Assembly (NCBI RefSeq): GCF_910596095.1
Contig: NC_056539.1
Location: forward strand, 6,708,501 to 6,772,500
Length of the DNA: 64,000 bases
From: Thunnus maccoyii
Taxonomy: Eukaryota > Chordata > Actinopteri > Scombriformes > Scombridae
Reading direction: 5' to 3'
This document shows positions 46,130 to 64,000 of this stretch, piece after piece. The position numbers and the translations under genes were made by a program. The number at the start of each line of letters is the position of its first letter. Position 1 is the stretch's first letter. Below the pieces are notes generated by a model, which saw only the letters and a list, made by a program, of their open reading frames with translations, searched no databases and had not been told where the DNA came from.

Positions 46130-46295
46130 TCTTGTTTAGCTTTTATGTACTATATGTGCTCTATCATGTGAAATTGTTTTTCTTAATGTGAAACTGCTTA
46201 TGCCGCCATCTTGACCAGGACTACCTGGAAGAAGAGTTTTTATATCTCAGTGGGACCTTCCTGGCTAAATAAAGGATAAATCTAATAAATGAATA
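46130..46295 (+). mobile_element. 3' tail of a truncated non-LTR retrotransposon
   Basis: Contains GCCGCCATCTTGACCAGGACTACCTGGAAGAAGAG, then ATCTCAGTGGGACCTTCCTGGCTAAATAAAGG and a TAAA-rich tail, a phrase I know as the common 3' end of 5'-truncated fish LINE copies. No reverse-transcriptase frame remains. Confidence 0.6.
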
Positions 46296-46409
46296 ATAAA
46301 TAATGCACAGCTGATATGAGACTGTGGCCAGTCATTCCTGATACGTCTTTCTAGTTTTTTAGTAGAGTTTAGTGGTATGAATATTGGATTACTTCAGTTA
46401 TATTACATG

Positions 46410-47453
46410 TTAAAGGAATAGTTTGACATATTGTTTGTTAAATATGAAGTAACATCCAGGAGATGGTTAGCTTAACTTAGCATAAACATTAGAAACCCTA
46501 GGAAATATCTTGGGTCTGTTAAAAATCGATGATTTAAAAATCTGCCTACCAGCACCTCTAAATCTCACTGAAGAATTTTAATTTTAATTTAATCTGTAGC
46601 TGGGTCATAACCTCTTGTTTATATTACATATATTCTTTCAAAATAGTTAATACCTGACCAGGAAGGCCTTCAATCCCAGTATGTGGATCTATCTCTATCG
46701 TATCTCCTTCATTTCGTCTTCTACGGTACTTATGCTACCTTTACCTCTCCACTTTTGTGCAATTTTTTTGTGGGAGACATGGGCATTATTTTATTTTTAT
46801 CATCATAAACCATCCTATTGTTTCTCAAAGTTCATGTTGTTTATTTTTGCAAAATCTGTCTTCACCTGTTAATATTTTCAGCGTACTGGCACTTAACAGT
46901 AGCAAGCTAGCTTAAAGTCACGGTAAACTAAGCTAACACGGCCAGTTTGCCTTCTATTTATTTCATTTCTGTAGGAGGTGGAGGGGGCAGTTTTATTTGC
47001 ATCAAGGTCATGCTTTATTATCTGTCATTGTCAGAATAAATGGATATGAACTCCAAAGAGAGTCCTGTGTCACAGCAGTTTCATTGCTAACCAACATAGG
47101 GCTGGAGGTACAACTCCAGTAACTTACTGGTCCTGGCCAAGAAATAGCATAACCCCCCATAAAACCACAACTTGTCATTTTTACTTTTCAATTTTTGCAT
47201 GGATTAAACAAACAATATGTAACATGTTAATTAGTGAGCTTTAAAGATGCTGGTAGGCATGTGTTTTTCTTTAGACAGAACCAGGCTAGCTGTTTCCCCC
47301 CCTTTCCAGTCTTTATGCCAAGCTAAGCTAATCAGCTTCTGGCAGTTGTTCCATATTTAACAGATGAATTTAAGAGTTGTATCAATCTTCTCATCTAACT
47401 TTTTGTGAGAAAGTGAGTGAGCATATTTTCCCATATGTAAAACCTTTGTTTAA
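46410..47453. mobile_element. TTAA-ended foldback MITE, copy 2, with inner insertion
   Basis: Left end TTAAAGGAATAGTTTGACATATTG at 46410; right end AAACCTTTGTTTAA at 47453. Arm words match copy 1 and copy 3 (TTAGCATAAACATTAGAAA; CAGGCTAGCTGTTTCCCCCCCTTTCCAGTCTTTATGCCAAGCTAAGCTAA). The right part also carries GGCCAAGAAATAGCATAACCCCCCATAAAACCACAACTTGTC. About 500 bases of unrelated sequence (about 46610-47090) separate the arms, suggesting a later insertion or a longer progenitor. Confidence 0.75.
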
Positions 47454-49020
47454 AGAACTAGTTGCACTACTGTACATTTTAAAATAGCCAACTGGTTAAA
47501 TGATTAAAAGTGCAACAACACAATGTGAGGTATTATATACCTCTGCTTATCTTGATAACAACAGATGAATCATGAAAATGGCAAAACCTGTCGATACTTA
47601 TCAGTTGCTAAAGCAGCATTCTTTACCAACTGTTGGACTTCAACTGCCATGCAAATGAGCAGGTGGACGTTTGCCTGTGAGTGTTAGAGATAAAGTAACC
47701 TACAGTTTGTCTACTGACTGCACCACGCTAACAAGTGAAGACTTGTTTACTCCCCACAACCACCGCCACCACATTAGGATGATCCTTTTCATGCAAAAAA
47801 GGCTGCACAAAAAGCACTCAATAACATTACTATCCAATACTACGACCCAACCCCCCACTGCCAGCTGATCCCAGGGTCTCCATCCACATGCGTGTGTGTG
47901 TGAATGAAGTGTAGCTAGTGCTAGTGGTGGAGGGGAGAACAGCAGATGGCAGGGCAGCCCCCGTCATGTCTGCTTTTTGGGGAGAACAATGCATCTCTCA
48001 GAGCTCTTATTAAAGGAGGGGAAGGGGATTTCAGTCCACGGACAGCTGGCAGGCAGTGTGCCTCGCACCCACCCCTCTCCCTCCGTGTCCACACACAGAC
48101 ACACACTCTGCAATTAACTGGCACGGGCCACAGCTTAAATATTTACCAGGCACATGCAAACAAAAGGCTGCTCAAGAAATAATGATTAATCCATGTCTCA
48201 ATTATATGACAGCACTTTTTTTCATCACTGCCTCATTGTGGTTACTTTAATGGGATGTAGTGTTAGCATCATTTAATATCCACCATGCATTACAGTTCAG
48301 CTTTAATTGTCTCAAATCATTATGAGGTCTGGTGTTCATTATCACATCTGTTTATCATTTTTAATGCCAGAACAGTCACTCGATTATTTGATTAGTCTGT
48401 AGAGTAAATGATGTAAAAGATGTTTATAATGAAAAAATATCAAATTTTCTCTCTTTCCAGGGATTTAAATGTCAGAATTTGCTGCCTTTCTTCGTTTTAT
48501 ATCATTTTAAACTCAATATCTTTGGGTTTTGGACTGTTAATTGGACAAAACAAGGATTTTGAATATGTTACCTGGGGTTTCTGGGAGACTATGATGAGCA
48601 TTTTCACTATTTTATAAACTAAATGTCAAATCAGTTAATACCAAAACCAGCTGATGCATGAGAAACATTAATATTTTAAGAAAGAATCTGCCTAAATCTT
48701 GATTTCTTTTCCTTCATCATATGTTTTTTTTTTCTATTTTAAACACAACAATCCTCATGTATCATATTTCTTAATATTATATCGCTGAAATATTTCAACT
48801 AAAACAGTAACTATGTAATGTTTCATTGCATTTTATATTCTATTTCATCCCCTGCTGTCTCACAATAACATCCCCTAAAACTGTAAGAACTTAAATCTCC
48901 TTTAACTTTCGGTACTGTGAGGACTTAAAATTCCTAAAATTACACAACAACAAGCTCTTTTACATGACACAAGCAGCCAGCTGAGATAGTGGTGCTGCTC
49001 TGAATCCAATTTTTTTGCTC
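47454..49020. other. upstream region of amotl2
   Basis: No exon found. CT/AC-rich around 48060-48115, AT-rich elsewhere, and a possible fragment of the ATTAATC-type repeat around 48370-48660. Distal promoter elements of amotl2 may lie here but none can be named. Confidence 0.4.
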
Positions 49021-49102
49021 GTCCCTCTACCTCCCCCCTCTCGGCCCCCCCTCCACTCTCCTTCTCCTCCTCCTCCTTCTCCTCCTCCTCCTCCTCCCCT
49101 GT
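49021..49102 (+). promoter_or_regulatory. amotl2: polypyrimidine tract at the amotl2 5' end
   Basis: Over 70 bases almost purely C and T, including CTCCTCCTCCTCCTTCTCC repeats. Such tracts are frequent at TATA-less promoters and can form triplex DNA. It lies immediately upstream of the presumed first exon. Confidence 0.55.
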
Positions 49103-49109
49103 GCTCTGC

Positions 49110-49360
49110 TTTTGATCCCACAGGGACTTGGAGCCTTTACATTCCAGTCATTCCAGCCGCAGCGAACAATCGGCCCTCAGTTATTTATTAGTGCGGCTCG
49201 CTGCTCGGTCTGCTCAGTCTGCTGCTACCCGTCGGCGCGCACACACGTACATGGCAAAGCAGAGGAGGACGCTTGGGAAACTTGTGGACATTGTTGAACT
49301 GAGCGCAAAACACTGAGAGATATTACAAGACTGTTTCCTGTGTGATGAGATTTTAATCTG
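49110..49360 (+). other. amotl2: amotl2 5' UTR exon with uORFs
   Basis: Presumed first exon, ending at 49360 with donor GTAAGT; the 5' boundary is approximate. It holds an upstream ORF at 49251-49316 (21 codons plus stop, MAKQRRTLG...) and a tiny one at 49345-49356 (ATG AGA TTT TAA). Joining to the acceptor at 50208 creates TG|A, an in-frame stop ahead of the main ATG, which fixes the main start at 50278. Confidence 0.7.
49139..49155 (+). promoter_or_regulatory. amotl2: tandem TEAD-type sites at the amotl2 5' end
   Basis: ACATTCCA (49139-49146) and TCATTCCA (49148-49155): two direct CATTCC cores separated by three bases. TEAD factors bind CATTCC, and AMOTL2 is a well-known YAP/TEAD target, so these are good candidates for Hippo-pathway feedback control. 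Confidence 0.65.
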
Positions 49361-56254
<6,894 letters not shown>

Positions 56255-57970
56255 GGATCACTCACTGAAGTTCATATAACTGAACAGTGAAAGCCAGTGA
56301 TGACAGAGACATTTGGCTATGGTGTTAAAGACATTCCTCTGCATCTGACCACAAGTAAAGAAAAGGTGATCATCTGACACAAACAGAGCAGTTTCACCTG
56401 AATCAACATGCAGAGTCCAGAATGTGGCACAGTTTGGTGAGGAGAGCTGAGCTTTCTTCTGCATGAGTCACAAACTCTTGAATTTTGCCACGTTCCCTCA
56501 CAAGTCAGAATTCTTCAAGGTACCTGGACAGTATTCTGCATTATGTTTTGAATTGGGCTGCTGATTGTTGATATACATACTGTATGTTGTGCATGTTATT
56601 TTTGTAGTTATCTATTGTATTTATATTTGTAAATGCTGCTCATATTGTGGTGTCTTTTTTCTGTTTGGGAGGCGAGAAGGATCTGCTCGTCTTGTTCAGC
56701 TTCACTTTTTCATTTATATACAAATGGCTCACTTTTCTAGTTACATATGCAACCCATCAATGTTTTGTTAGGTTTGTCTTGAATTTCCAGTAGCGTAACC
56801 ATCACCATGCCCTCTGAAAGTAATGGGAATATTTATAAAGTCATCTTTTATGTTTTCATGCCATGTTTGAGGATTATTCTGTTTAACAGAACTGCTCAAA
56901 CCTAAATTAACAGTTGGCCCTCTCTTTAAAATACATGCGGGGGCCTGCTCACAGCTCAGCAGAGGATTTGGAAACTTCCTTTGAATGCGGAGACTGCAGA
57001 ATGTCTGTCTGTTCTCTCTTAAAAAAGCCTGTGAGGATTGACAGTGTTTCACGGGGGTCTAATTTTCCAGATCCCGGGTTAATGTTTGGGGCCTCAGATG
57101 GCGACTGCCCAGCATTTCGCTCCCCTCTGCTGACACGCTGGAGCTAATCTTCTCACATTCCTCGCTGAGGGAATGCTCCCGTTAAAGAAAAAGGCTATCT
57201 AAAGTCTGACCCCTCGCCCTTGTTAAAATGGCATGCATTCTCCACATGATTCCTTTTCTGGGACTGGTTATTTCTTCTGACCCATGGTAGCTGGTTCTAC
57301 CATGAGCATAGAAATGGTCAACTATAATTGGCCTGCATTTGCCATTCTATTTGTTGTCCCCATCACTGTGTTATATTCAGCTGTGTTTTCTCCATTGCTC
57401 AAGTATCTCACATTTCTGAGTCTTTAACATGGAATCTTCTATTTATTTCTCCCTGTGTAATGTAGGATCACTGAACACTGCTGAATGTAGACTCCTGTTT
57501 TCCAGGAATGTGTTTTGTATTTAACTGGAATGGGCCAGAATTCAGATTTGTTCTACACTTAGAGGGGAATGTCGCTTAAATTCAACATAAATACATTTCT
57601 GAAGAAGCTAATAATTATTATCCAACATATTTGCCGTCACAATGCACTTGCTGGTCAATGCAACGTGTCAGTTTGAGTTAATGCCCTTCACTTTTTTGGA
57701 ATGTGTTTACATGAATGGCTATTTGAAGTGAGAGAAGTTAATATATTTTGTAGTTTGTTTTTTTTCATTCATATACTTGTATTTGTTTTGTTTTCTGGTG
57801 CCAAAGATGTACTCTACTTTTAAGTTATAACCGAGGACAAATACAAAAGGCTCTGTTAAGGTGCCTTGCTTCAGCTGGTTGACCCATTTTGATGTTGCTG
57901 TGAACTTTTGTAAAGTATGTATTCCTTAATATTTCACAATAATAGATTAAAATTCTTAATATATGTCTGA
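56255..57970 (+). other. amotl2: amotl2 3' UTR
   Basis: About 1.7 kb after the stop, AT-rich, ending near ATTAAA at 57946-57951, the best visible polyadenylation signal. No plausible exon on either strand. The end is approximate. Confidence 0.6.
57946..57951 (+). promoter_or_regulatory. amotl2: polyadenylation signal ATTAAA, candidate for amotl2
   Basis: The most common AATAAA variant, followed within 40 bases by a GT/T-rich stretch (GGTGTACTGTTTTTATTTG). Confidence 0.5.
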
Positions 57971-60900
57971 TAAAAGGTGTACTGTTTTTATTTGTTTTAC
58001 TGGTTTGAGAAGTTATACTGTAAATGAGACTGATTACAAAAACCCAACTGCTCTCTTTGACCCTCTTCTGATGCACATCTGAACACTTTGATGTGTCAGT
58101 GAAGGCAGTTAGTATCTTCATCAATATCCCCACCCAAGATCTTCACTGCTTTTTATTCAATTTATTCAAGATAACTATTCAATACAGTCCATTTTGATAT
58201 GAGACATATTAAACTAAAACCCAACAACAACTTCTTGTAGTTGCATGTTTCTACGAAAAATGTATTAGCTTTAGAGCAAGATGCAAAAAATTTGCTATTT
58301 TACTGTAACGTTTACAAATCATTTGTAATATCAAACACAACAGTACAGTCCTTCAGATACAAGTGGTGCAAGTTGATAGTATTTCCTTCATAACCTCAAT
58401 TTTTCTCTTAATCTAATCTGTCTTGACTCTGTAGTCACATCATCACAGAGTAGCAGAAAAAGCTGGAAAAGTCCTGAAAACTGAAATAAATGCTTTTACA
58501 TACTTTTTCACAAATCCAAAGACTATTTTGATTTAATGTACCTTCCAGTGGTTATTTATTAGATTAGCAAAAATTAGGATGCTTGTTATGCACTTCACAT
58601 AAATGCTGCCAGTACTGTACTTGTGACAGCTGCCTGTCAAAGAAAAATGTAACTGTAAAATTTACATGCACATTTATGTACCTTATATTTAAAGTGAGTC
58701 AACATGACTAGAAGACTAGCTTATATAACTAGAAGACTGTAAAATCAATAGACTGACTTAGTAATGTCAGTTACAAAGCAATATCTTATCTAACATTAGC
58801 TAACATTAGCTGCCATAAGCTTCTGGTTCAACCACACCAAGAAAGGCTGTAGCAGAAAAAACTCAGCTTTTCATTTATAAGAGGGTGAATGTGTTATTTC
58901 TAATTTCAAATCTACATTAACCTTTTGTGTTTCTGCCCTTCATGGACAACAGAGGCCATGGTAAGCTTGAATAGAGGTTGTCGTTAGCTTGACTTCATGG
59001 TGGTCATGATGGACTCCAATGGTTGGTCCAACCAGTTTTTACAAGACAGACACAGGCACAGTTTCCACAGACAGTCCCAAACCCACTTCACTGCTTCACA
59101 TTTGTATTTTCAGTATGTTCCAAATGGTTGTTGTTTCACCCAACTTTGGCCACATATATTGCTTTCATCAAGTGGTATCACTCTTTTTCCTGTGGTTGTG
59201 TCTTTAGCATAACAACATTGTAGCAAAGACAACTGGGTGGAACATAATATTCAGAAGGGCAATAGAGTTGTGGGTACAGCAGGACTGATTGTTTTTATAT
59301 CCTTGAAAACTCGTCACCACAGAAACACAATGTAACCGTCCACATCCGCTGTTCTCTATGAAGAAAGAAACAAACTTTGAACAGCGACCTTTTACACATG
59401 CAGGGTACATGGGTGGGACTGCAATTGAAGACTATCAATAGAATATCGATTGCCAACATTTTCTAAATTGAAGGGAAGTTCATTGAGGATCAGGATTATA
59501 CTGACCCACATCTTTAAAATTGTTTATATCTACGGTTTTATTTTAGTGAGACATAATCTTGGCATCATCATTTAGTGAACACAATGTCTTCATAACATTT
59601 ACCCTCCCCTGACTGACATGGTGAAGCCCTGATAGTCTGCTTTCCATTATTTATCAAGCAAACAAGTCTCTCATGACAGACACAAGTCAGTGTTGTTGTG
59701 CTGTAAGCTGTACTTTCTGTTCTGTACATCAAAAGCCAAGCAACTGAAGAATACTTGGAATTTCAGCTATTCTCATCATCAACAGAAGATCTTGTTTCAC
59801 ATGATGTAAAATTTCAAACCTGCTCTGTGTCACAATAGGGACTGTTCTGCTCCGACTGACTGGGGCGAAGCATGAATTCTAAGAATATGGTTATAGGAGC
59901 CTGAAATGTTGCTGACCCACGTCACTCAACGCAGTGAAGTAGAAGTAAAGCAGGAACTTATTTCTGAATTATCTGTGTACAAGTTGAATATTGAATTGTT
60001 TCTTGCTATTGCTTTAAGGGAAGTTTTAAGATGTCTTCATATCAGTCCATGTGGCCTTCACATGTATAAATTCCTCTGTAAACCTTGACTTTTAATGTAA
60101 ATGTTTTTGCCTTCCCTGTTCCCCCTGGTGAGCTTGGTTTGGCATTCCATAGATGCCACGCATTTTCCTCCTGCTGCCTTTACTTGTTGTAGCCGAGTGC
60201 CACTTTTCTCAGCTCCAAAAAGCTGCAAAGACAAATCTCCATCTGTTCAACACCTTTTTCAGCTGGGAAATATAGCATTGTCTGTGATTTACCATTACTT
60301 TGGTCCCATTTGTGCTCAGACAGATCACATTTCAGATATTTCATCCTGCCACTAATGGCCACATGTAAGACAAGATCCCCCCACCAAACTGCGAGTGATG
60401 TTAGGGGTTCTGTAGGTGAAAGGTTATGATTACGTGACTTCAGGCAGTGCCAAGTCTGAGCAGAAGGAGATTCATTCCCGGGAACACTCAAGTGTCCCAA
60501 AGTCGTCATCATTGAGCAAGGATGAAGAAAGAATTAACTCCATGTAGGTGTGCATACCACACACATCTGGAGCCCTGCAGGAATTACTGTGATTGTTGTC
60601 AGGACTGTAGCGTGTATCACCATGATTTCACCACTTTGACTCCCAGAAACTGTGAATGATTCTCACTTGACCACAACATCAGTCACAGTGGATCAAGAAC
60701 AGATGTCAATGAAGTAAGCTTGTTCCGACAAGCGTTTTGTTGTTTGTTTTACATGGTCAGTAAACTGAACACACATTATTTCACATGTGTTATGTGAAAT
60801 AATGTATGTTCTTTACATTCTGTCCTGTTGTTTATATATTGTATGCATGGGTTCATACAGCTTATATTCACCTTGCCCCTACAGTTATTGTACTTTTTAA

Positions 60901-61477
60901 GTCATGTAATATTTGTATTATAAAGTGAGTAAATCAATGTGTCTGGCAGCAGTAAAGGGGACAACTGGTAACAAATCATCTGTCTTTTTTTGGAGGCTTT
61001 TGAGCACATTTTGCACCAAACGCCTGTGAGAAATACTTGGAAAAATAACTGTGGAGCTCTGTGTTTTGCCTTAATTTCCATGGAGATTCCAAAACTTCCT
61101 GCCTACAGCAGTCATGGAATGTGCCCCCACCCCCTTAACTTTTCCACATAAATCAGGGCACCGTCCTCTAATTTTAGGGCTGTTACTGAGATGAAGCAAA
61201 CCTCTCAGATAGCAAGCCACTTGCAGCAAATTTTTGGGTTCGTGTCAATTGCAGCAGTGTGTCTACTCAGTGAGAGGTGTGAAGGTGTTTTCTTTAGGTG
61301 TTTACTGTGGCTGAACAGCAGCAAGAGCAGCACACCTGTTCTGCTCCTCTGCCACCCCTGAACCACTTATTTTCCATCCACCTCTTCTTGCTTTGCATCA
61401 CTTCACAGTGCTCCACAGTTTTCATTTCAAAGTAGAAGATGTCATCGATTGATGCACTTATTGATGTGTTTATATTA
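57971..61477. other. gene-poor region downstream of amotl2
   Basis: About 3.5 kb, AT-rich, no splice-supported exon. It contains a short palindrome at 60780-60805 (TTATTTCACATGTGTTATGTGAAATAA) and little else of note. Confidence 0.5.
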
Positions 61478-61930
61478 ACAATGGATCAAATGACTACATT
61501 TAATATGAAAGAGTTCGATTCCACTGATAATCACACATGAAGTTTCACCTGAGTCTGTAGTTCCCCTCAGCTCCACAGAGCATTTTAGTGTCTTTCAGCC
61601 CAATGTTTTGGTTTTACAGCAAACTTTACTGTTTTGGATAAGTCTCTTTGCTCTCATCCACCTAGTTTCCTTTCTTCCAGCCACAGCAGAAAGATGTTTT
61701 CAGTGACCTAAGCTTTAATACCCCCACTGTGCAATACCTGCCCAGCACCAAACGGCAGCCACTGTTAGCAGCTAGCTGGTGAGCATAGTGTAGCATTTAG
61801 CGGCTAAAGAGCTGGATATTTCCCACAAATAGTTCCTGAAGAACAAACCAGAGCTAAAAGGAGAGCAAATATCGGACTTATATTCAACAAATGGCCAGAA
61901 ACACAACTCCAAGCAAATGCTAATGTTGCT
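61478..61930 (+). repeat. dispersed repeat, copy 2 (partner at 7478)
   Basis: Same order of shared words as the 7478 copy and the same orientation. It ends near CAAATGCTAATGTTGCT. It carries extra sequence in the middle (about 61640-61750) not obvious in copy 1. Confidence 0.8.
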
Positions 61931-61944
61931 ATTGGGCAGAATTT

Positions 61945-62290
61945 TAGACTTGCGACTTTCACTCAAGTCAGGCGTAAGTCACAAAAATGAGGACTTGGGA
62001 CTTGGGACCGGTTGGTTGGTGTTACATTGGAGTAGCTAGAGGGACGATTTACGAAACTCTTGCAAGATTTGTACGCTAACCTTAACCCTATAAACCCTAA
62101 CCCACACCTTAACCCTAAGCTTAACCTGAACCTTAACCTTAAATCAACTTTAAGTCTAACCCTAACCGCAGTCGCGAGATTTCGTCCCTCCAGCTGATCC
62201 AATCTAGCATTTACCCTTTGGACCAGAGTGCTGAGAGAAATGACTCCCTAAAGACTTGACTTGAGACTTGAAAGCAATAAAAATGAAGTT
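61945..62290. repeat. ACTTG-rich repeat interrupted by telomere-like array
   Basis: The flanks carry GACTTGGGACTTGGGACC (61990) and GACTTGACTTGAGACTTGAAAG (62253), a known style of fish repeat. Between them, at 62078-62168, lies a degenerate array of CCTTAACCCTA / CTAACCC / CCTTAACC units, close to but not identical with the vertebrate telomere repeat CCCTAA. Confidence 0.6.
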
Positions 62291-64000
62291 TCAAATATTG
62301 CTGGGGTAAAATCAGAGCAGTAAAAAACTAAATGAGACAGTGCTAGACAGGCCTGGCATTGCTGAAGCTTGAATATTCAATGAACTGAGATGACTTGGTA
62401 TCAGCCATGTAAAAAAAAACTGTATTTACACAGCTTTGAGAATGAAATGTTCAAAGGACATGTCAGTTTTATTGGTGAAAATTTAGAGACATGGCAAATT
62501 GCTACTGATGACTTCCACAGGCTAACTAAAACACTTAGTTCACTGACACAGGAGTTCTTTATGACTGTTTGGCTGGTTTGAGTCTAGGACTGTTAGTGGT
62601 TCCCAGTGAATCAACTGAGGAGCCCAGTCCAGAAAGACTGATTCACTGTAGGAAAGGAATGAGTAGATGAGTCAACATGTTCTGTGTCTGGAGCAATCTA
62701 CAGGCTAAATGAAGACAATAATACCTGAGTCAGCAGTTAAAATCAGACACTGCATAGCCAGGTGCAAGATATGAAATGCTTTCTTAAAGTCTGTAATGAG
62801 TAATGAGAAATGTAGATGAATGATCAAGTGGCAGAGATCGTAAGAGCAATAGATGCAAACAATTCATGCTAAGATGAGTCATGATAAGATGAATTTAAAG
62901 CTCAATATTTTGATTTGATTACTAGTTATGTACACTTTGTAGCATGTCACAGAATTGTAGTTGTTTACAGTTGGCCTGTGAAAAATGTCACTTACGTCAC
63001 AAAAGTGAACAATGGAATCAGCATAACTAGAGAGAGAGAGAGCCATAAGCAGTATGTTTTCCCTGAAAGTCCCCTGACACATGTTTTTACTTGGTTGTCA
63101 CACTTGTTTAGTTTCAGCTTGCCTCTTTCTGAGCGATTCATACTCGTCTTGGGAAACGTCATTTTGTCATTTCCCTGTAACTAGTTTCTTCTCTGTGACA
63201 ATACATTCCTCTGAAACTACATTTCATCACAGCCCACATCATTTTCCTCAGTAATCAGCAATAATATCCGAAGAATGCTTGTCATGAAGGTTTCACAAGT
63301 TCCCAGTTAAAGCAACATACCAACAGGTGTGTGTGAGTGAGTGAGCGAGTACAGCTGGGGAATTTAGTGGTCATGCCTCAGCATGCAGGAATGTTTTATG
63401 GCCCAGATGTATGTAAATGATGATATACTTGACTAGTCCTATGTGGGATAGTGGATAAGGTATGCACTTCTTAGATACTCTTGAACCATTGTCAATGTAT
63501 TGTTACCAGCAGAGCAGAAAGTGTTCTTGTTCTCTCTTTTCTTTTCTTTTTTTTTTTTTTTTTTTTTTTACTTTTTTTGAATCATTATTTAAAAGAGCCA
63601 TAGGTGGGGGCAGATTCAACATAAATGACTTATGGCTTCAATTTTATATTGTCACAAGTGACTATTTTGATCCTTTTCCATGCCTAAAATAAAAAAAATA
63701 TTAATGCTAGCAATCAAGACAATGTCTCATCCTCAGTCCTTCTAAGTAAACTTTATTTTTTTTGTTTTTTCACTAAAATCATATGTCTTCAAAATGATGT
63801 ATGGATGTAAGACATGAAAGATGTACATGTGTTCTGCACACTGATATTTTGGTTTTAAAATCAATGTTCGGCATAATAGTTACTTTACAGCACATTTCCA
63901 GTACAGTTTAGAGTTGATTGCTTTAGTTCTGAACAAAATGCCTACAGTTTACAGTTCAAGAGCTGAATAGCCTCAGTGTACTTCTCATGAACCGCTCAGA
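62291..64000. other. right end of window, no gene seen
   Basis: AT-rich, with a T run at 63547-63569. No supported exon. The next gene expected from human synteny (RYK) is not visible. Confidence 0.5.

Noticed and set aside
57825..58133. 102-codon - strand frame at the amotl2 3' end
   Set aside because: Overlaps the 3' UTR end in antisense; no recognisable domain or splice context.

Overview
This window is vertebrate nuclear DNA, almost certainly from a teleost fish. The genes have small coding exons with GT-AG introns, vertebrate-type tRNA genes, long 3' UTRs, many CA/GT microsatellites and many short foldback and dispersed repeats of a kind common in fish genomes. There are no operons, phage genes or CRISPR arrays. 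All exon joins below were made by hand from splice signals, reading-frame phase and remembered protein families; no search was run.

Layout, left to right. (1) 1-11.9 kb, + strand: the last three coding exons and long 3' UTR of a RAB6-family small GTPase, most like rab6b. Its last intron carries the full signature of a U12-type (minor spliceosome) intron. (2) 14.7-16.7 kb, - strand: a compact three-coding-exon gene for a small RING-finger protein that I cannot name. (3) 17.1-17.7 kb, - strand: two tRNA-Pro genes, 72 bases each, that differ at one base only, the wobble position of the anticodon (TGG and CGG). (4) 18.4-25.9 kb, + strand: a CCAAT-rich inverted repeat followed by cep63, 14 coding exons and 705 codons, a coiled-coil centriole-duplication protein. 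(5) 25.9-49.0 kb: a 23-kb stretch with no gene I can support. It holds several dispersed repeats and foldback elements, a G-rich block with quadruplex potential and a 1-kb quasi-repetitive GCTG-rich tract. (6) 49.1-58.0 kb, + strand: amotl2 (angiomotin-like 2), a 5' UTR exon plus 10 coding exons, 705 codons. Two tandem TEAD-type CATTCC sites lie at its 5' end and short uORFs in its leader. (7) 58-64 kb: no supported gene; dispersed repeats and a degenerate telomere-like array.

rab6b, cep63 and amotl2 also lie near each other on human 3q22 (from memory: RAB6B, SLCO2A1, RYK, AMOTL2, ANAPC13, CEP63), so this is a conserved vertebrate syntenic block and supports naming the GTPase rab6b rather than rab6a. 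The genes are functionally independent (Golgi traffic, ubiquitin ligase, translation, centriole duplication, Hippo/junction signalling). The nearest thing to a regulatory story is amotl2: its protein keeps the YAP-binding and LATS-site motifs, and its 5' end carries a tandem pair of TEAD-type sites, as expected for a YAP/TEAD feedback target. I found no convincing new biological system; the most interesting signals are the U12 intron, the wobble-only tRNA pair, the TEAD pair, the CCAAT inverted repeat and the unnamed RING gene.
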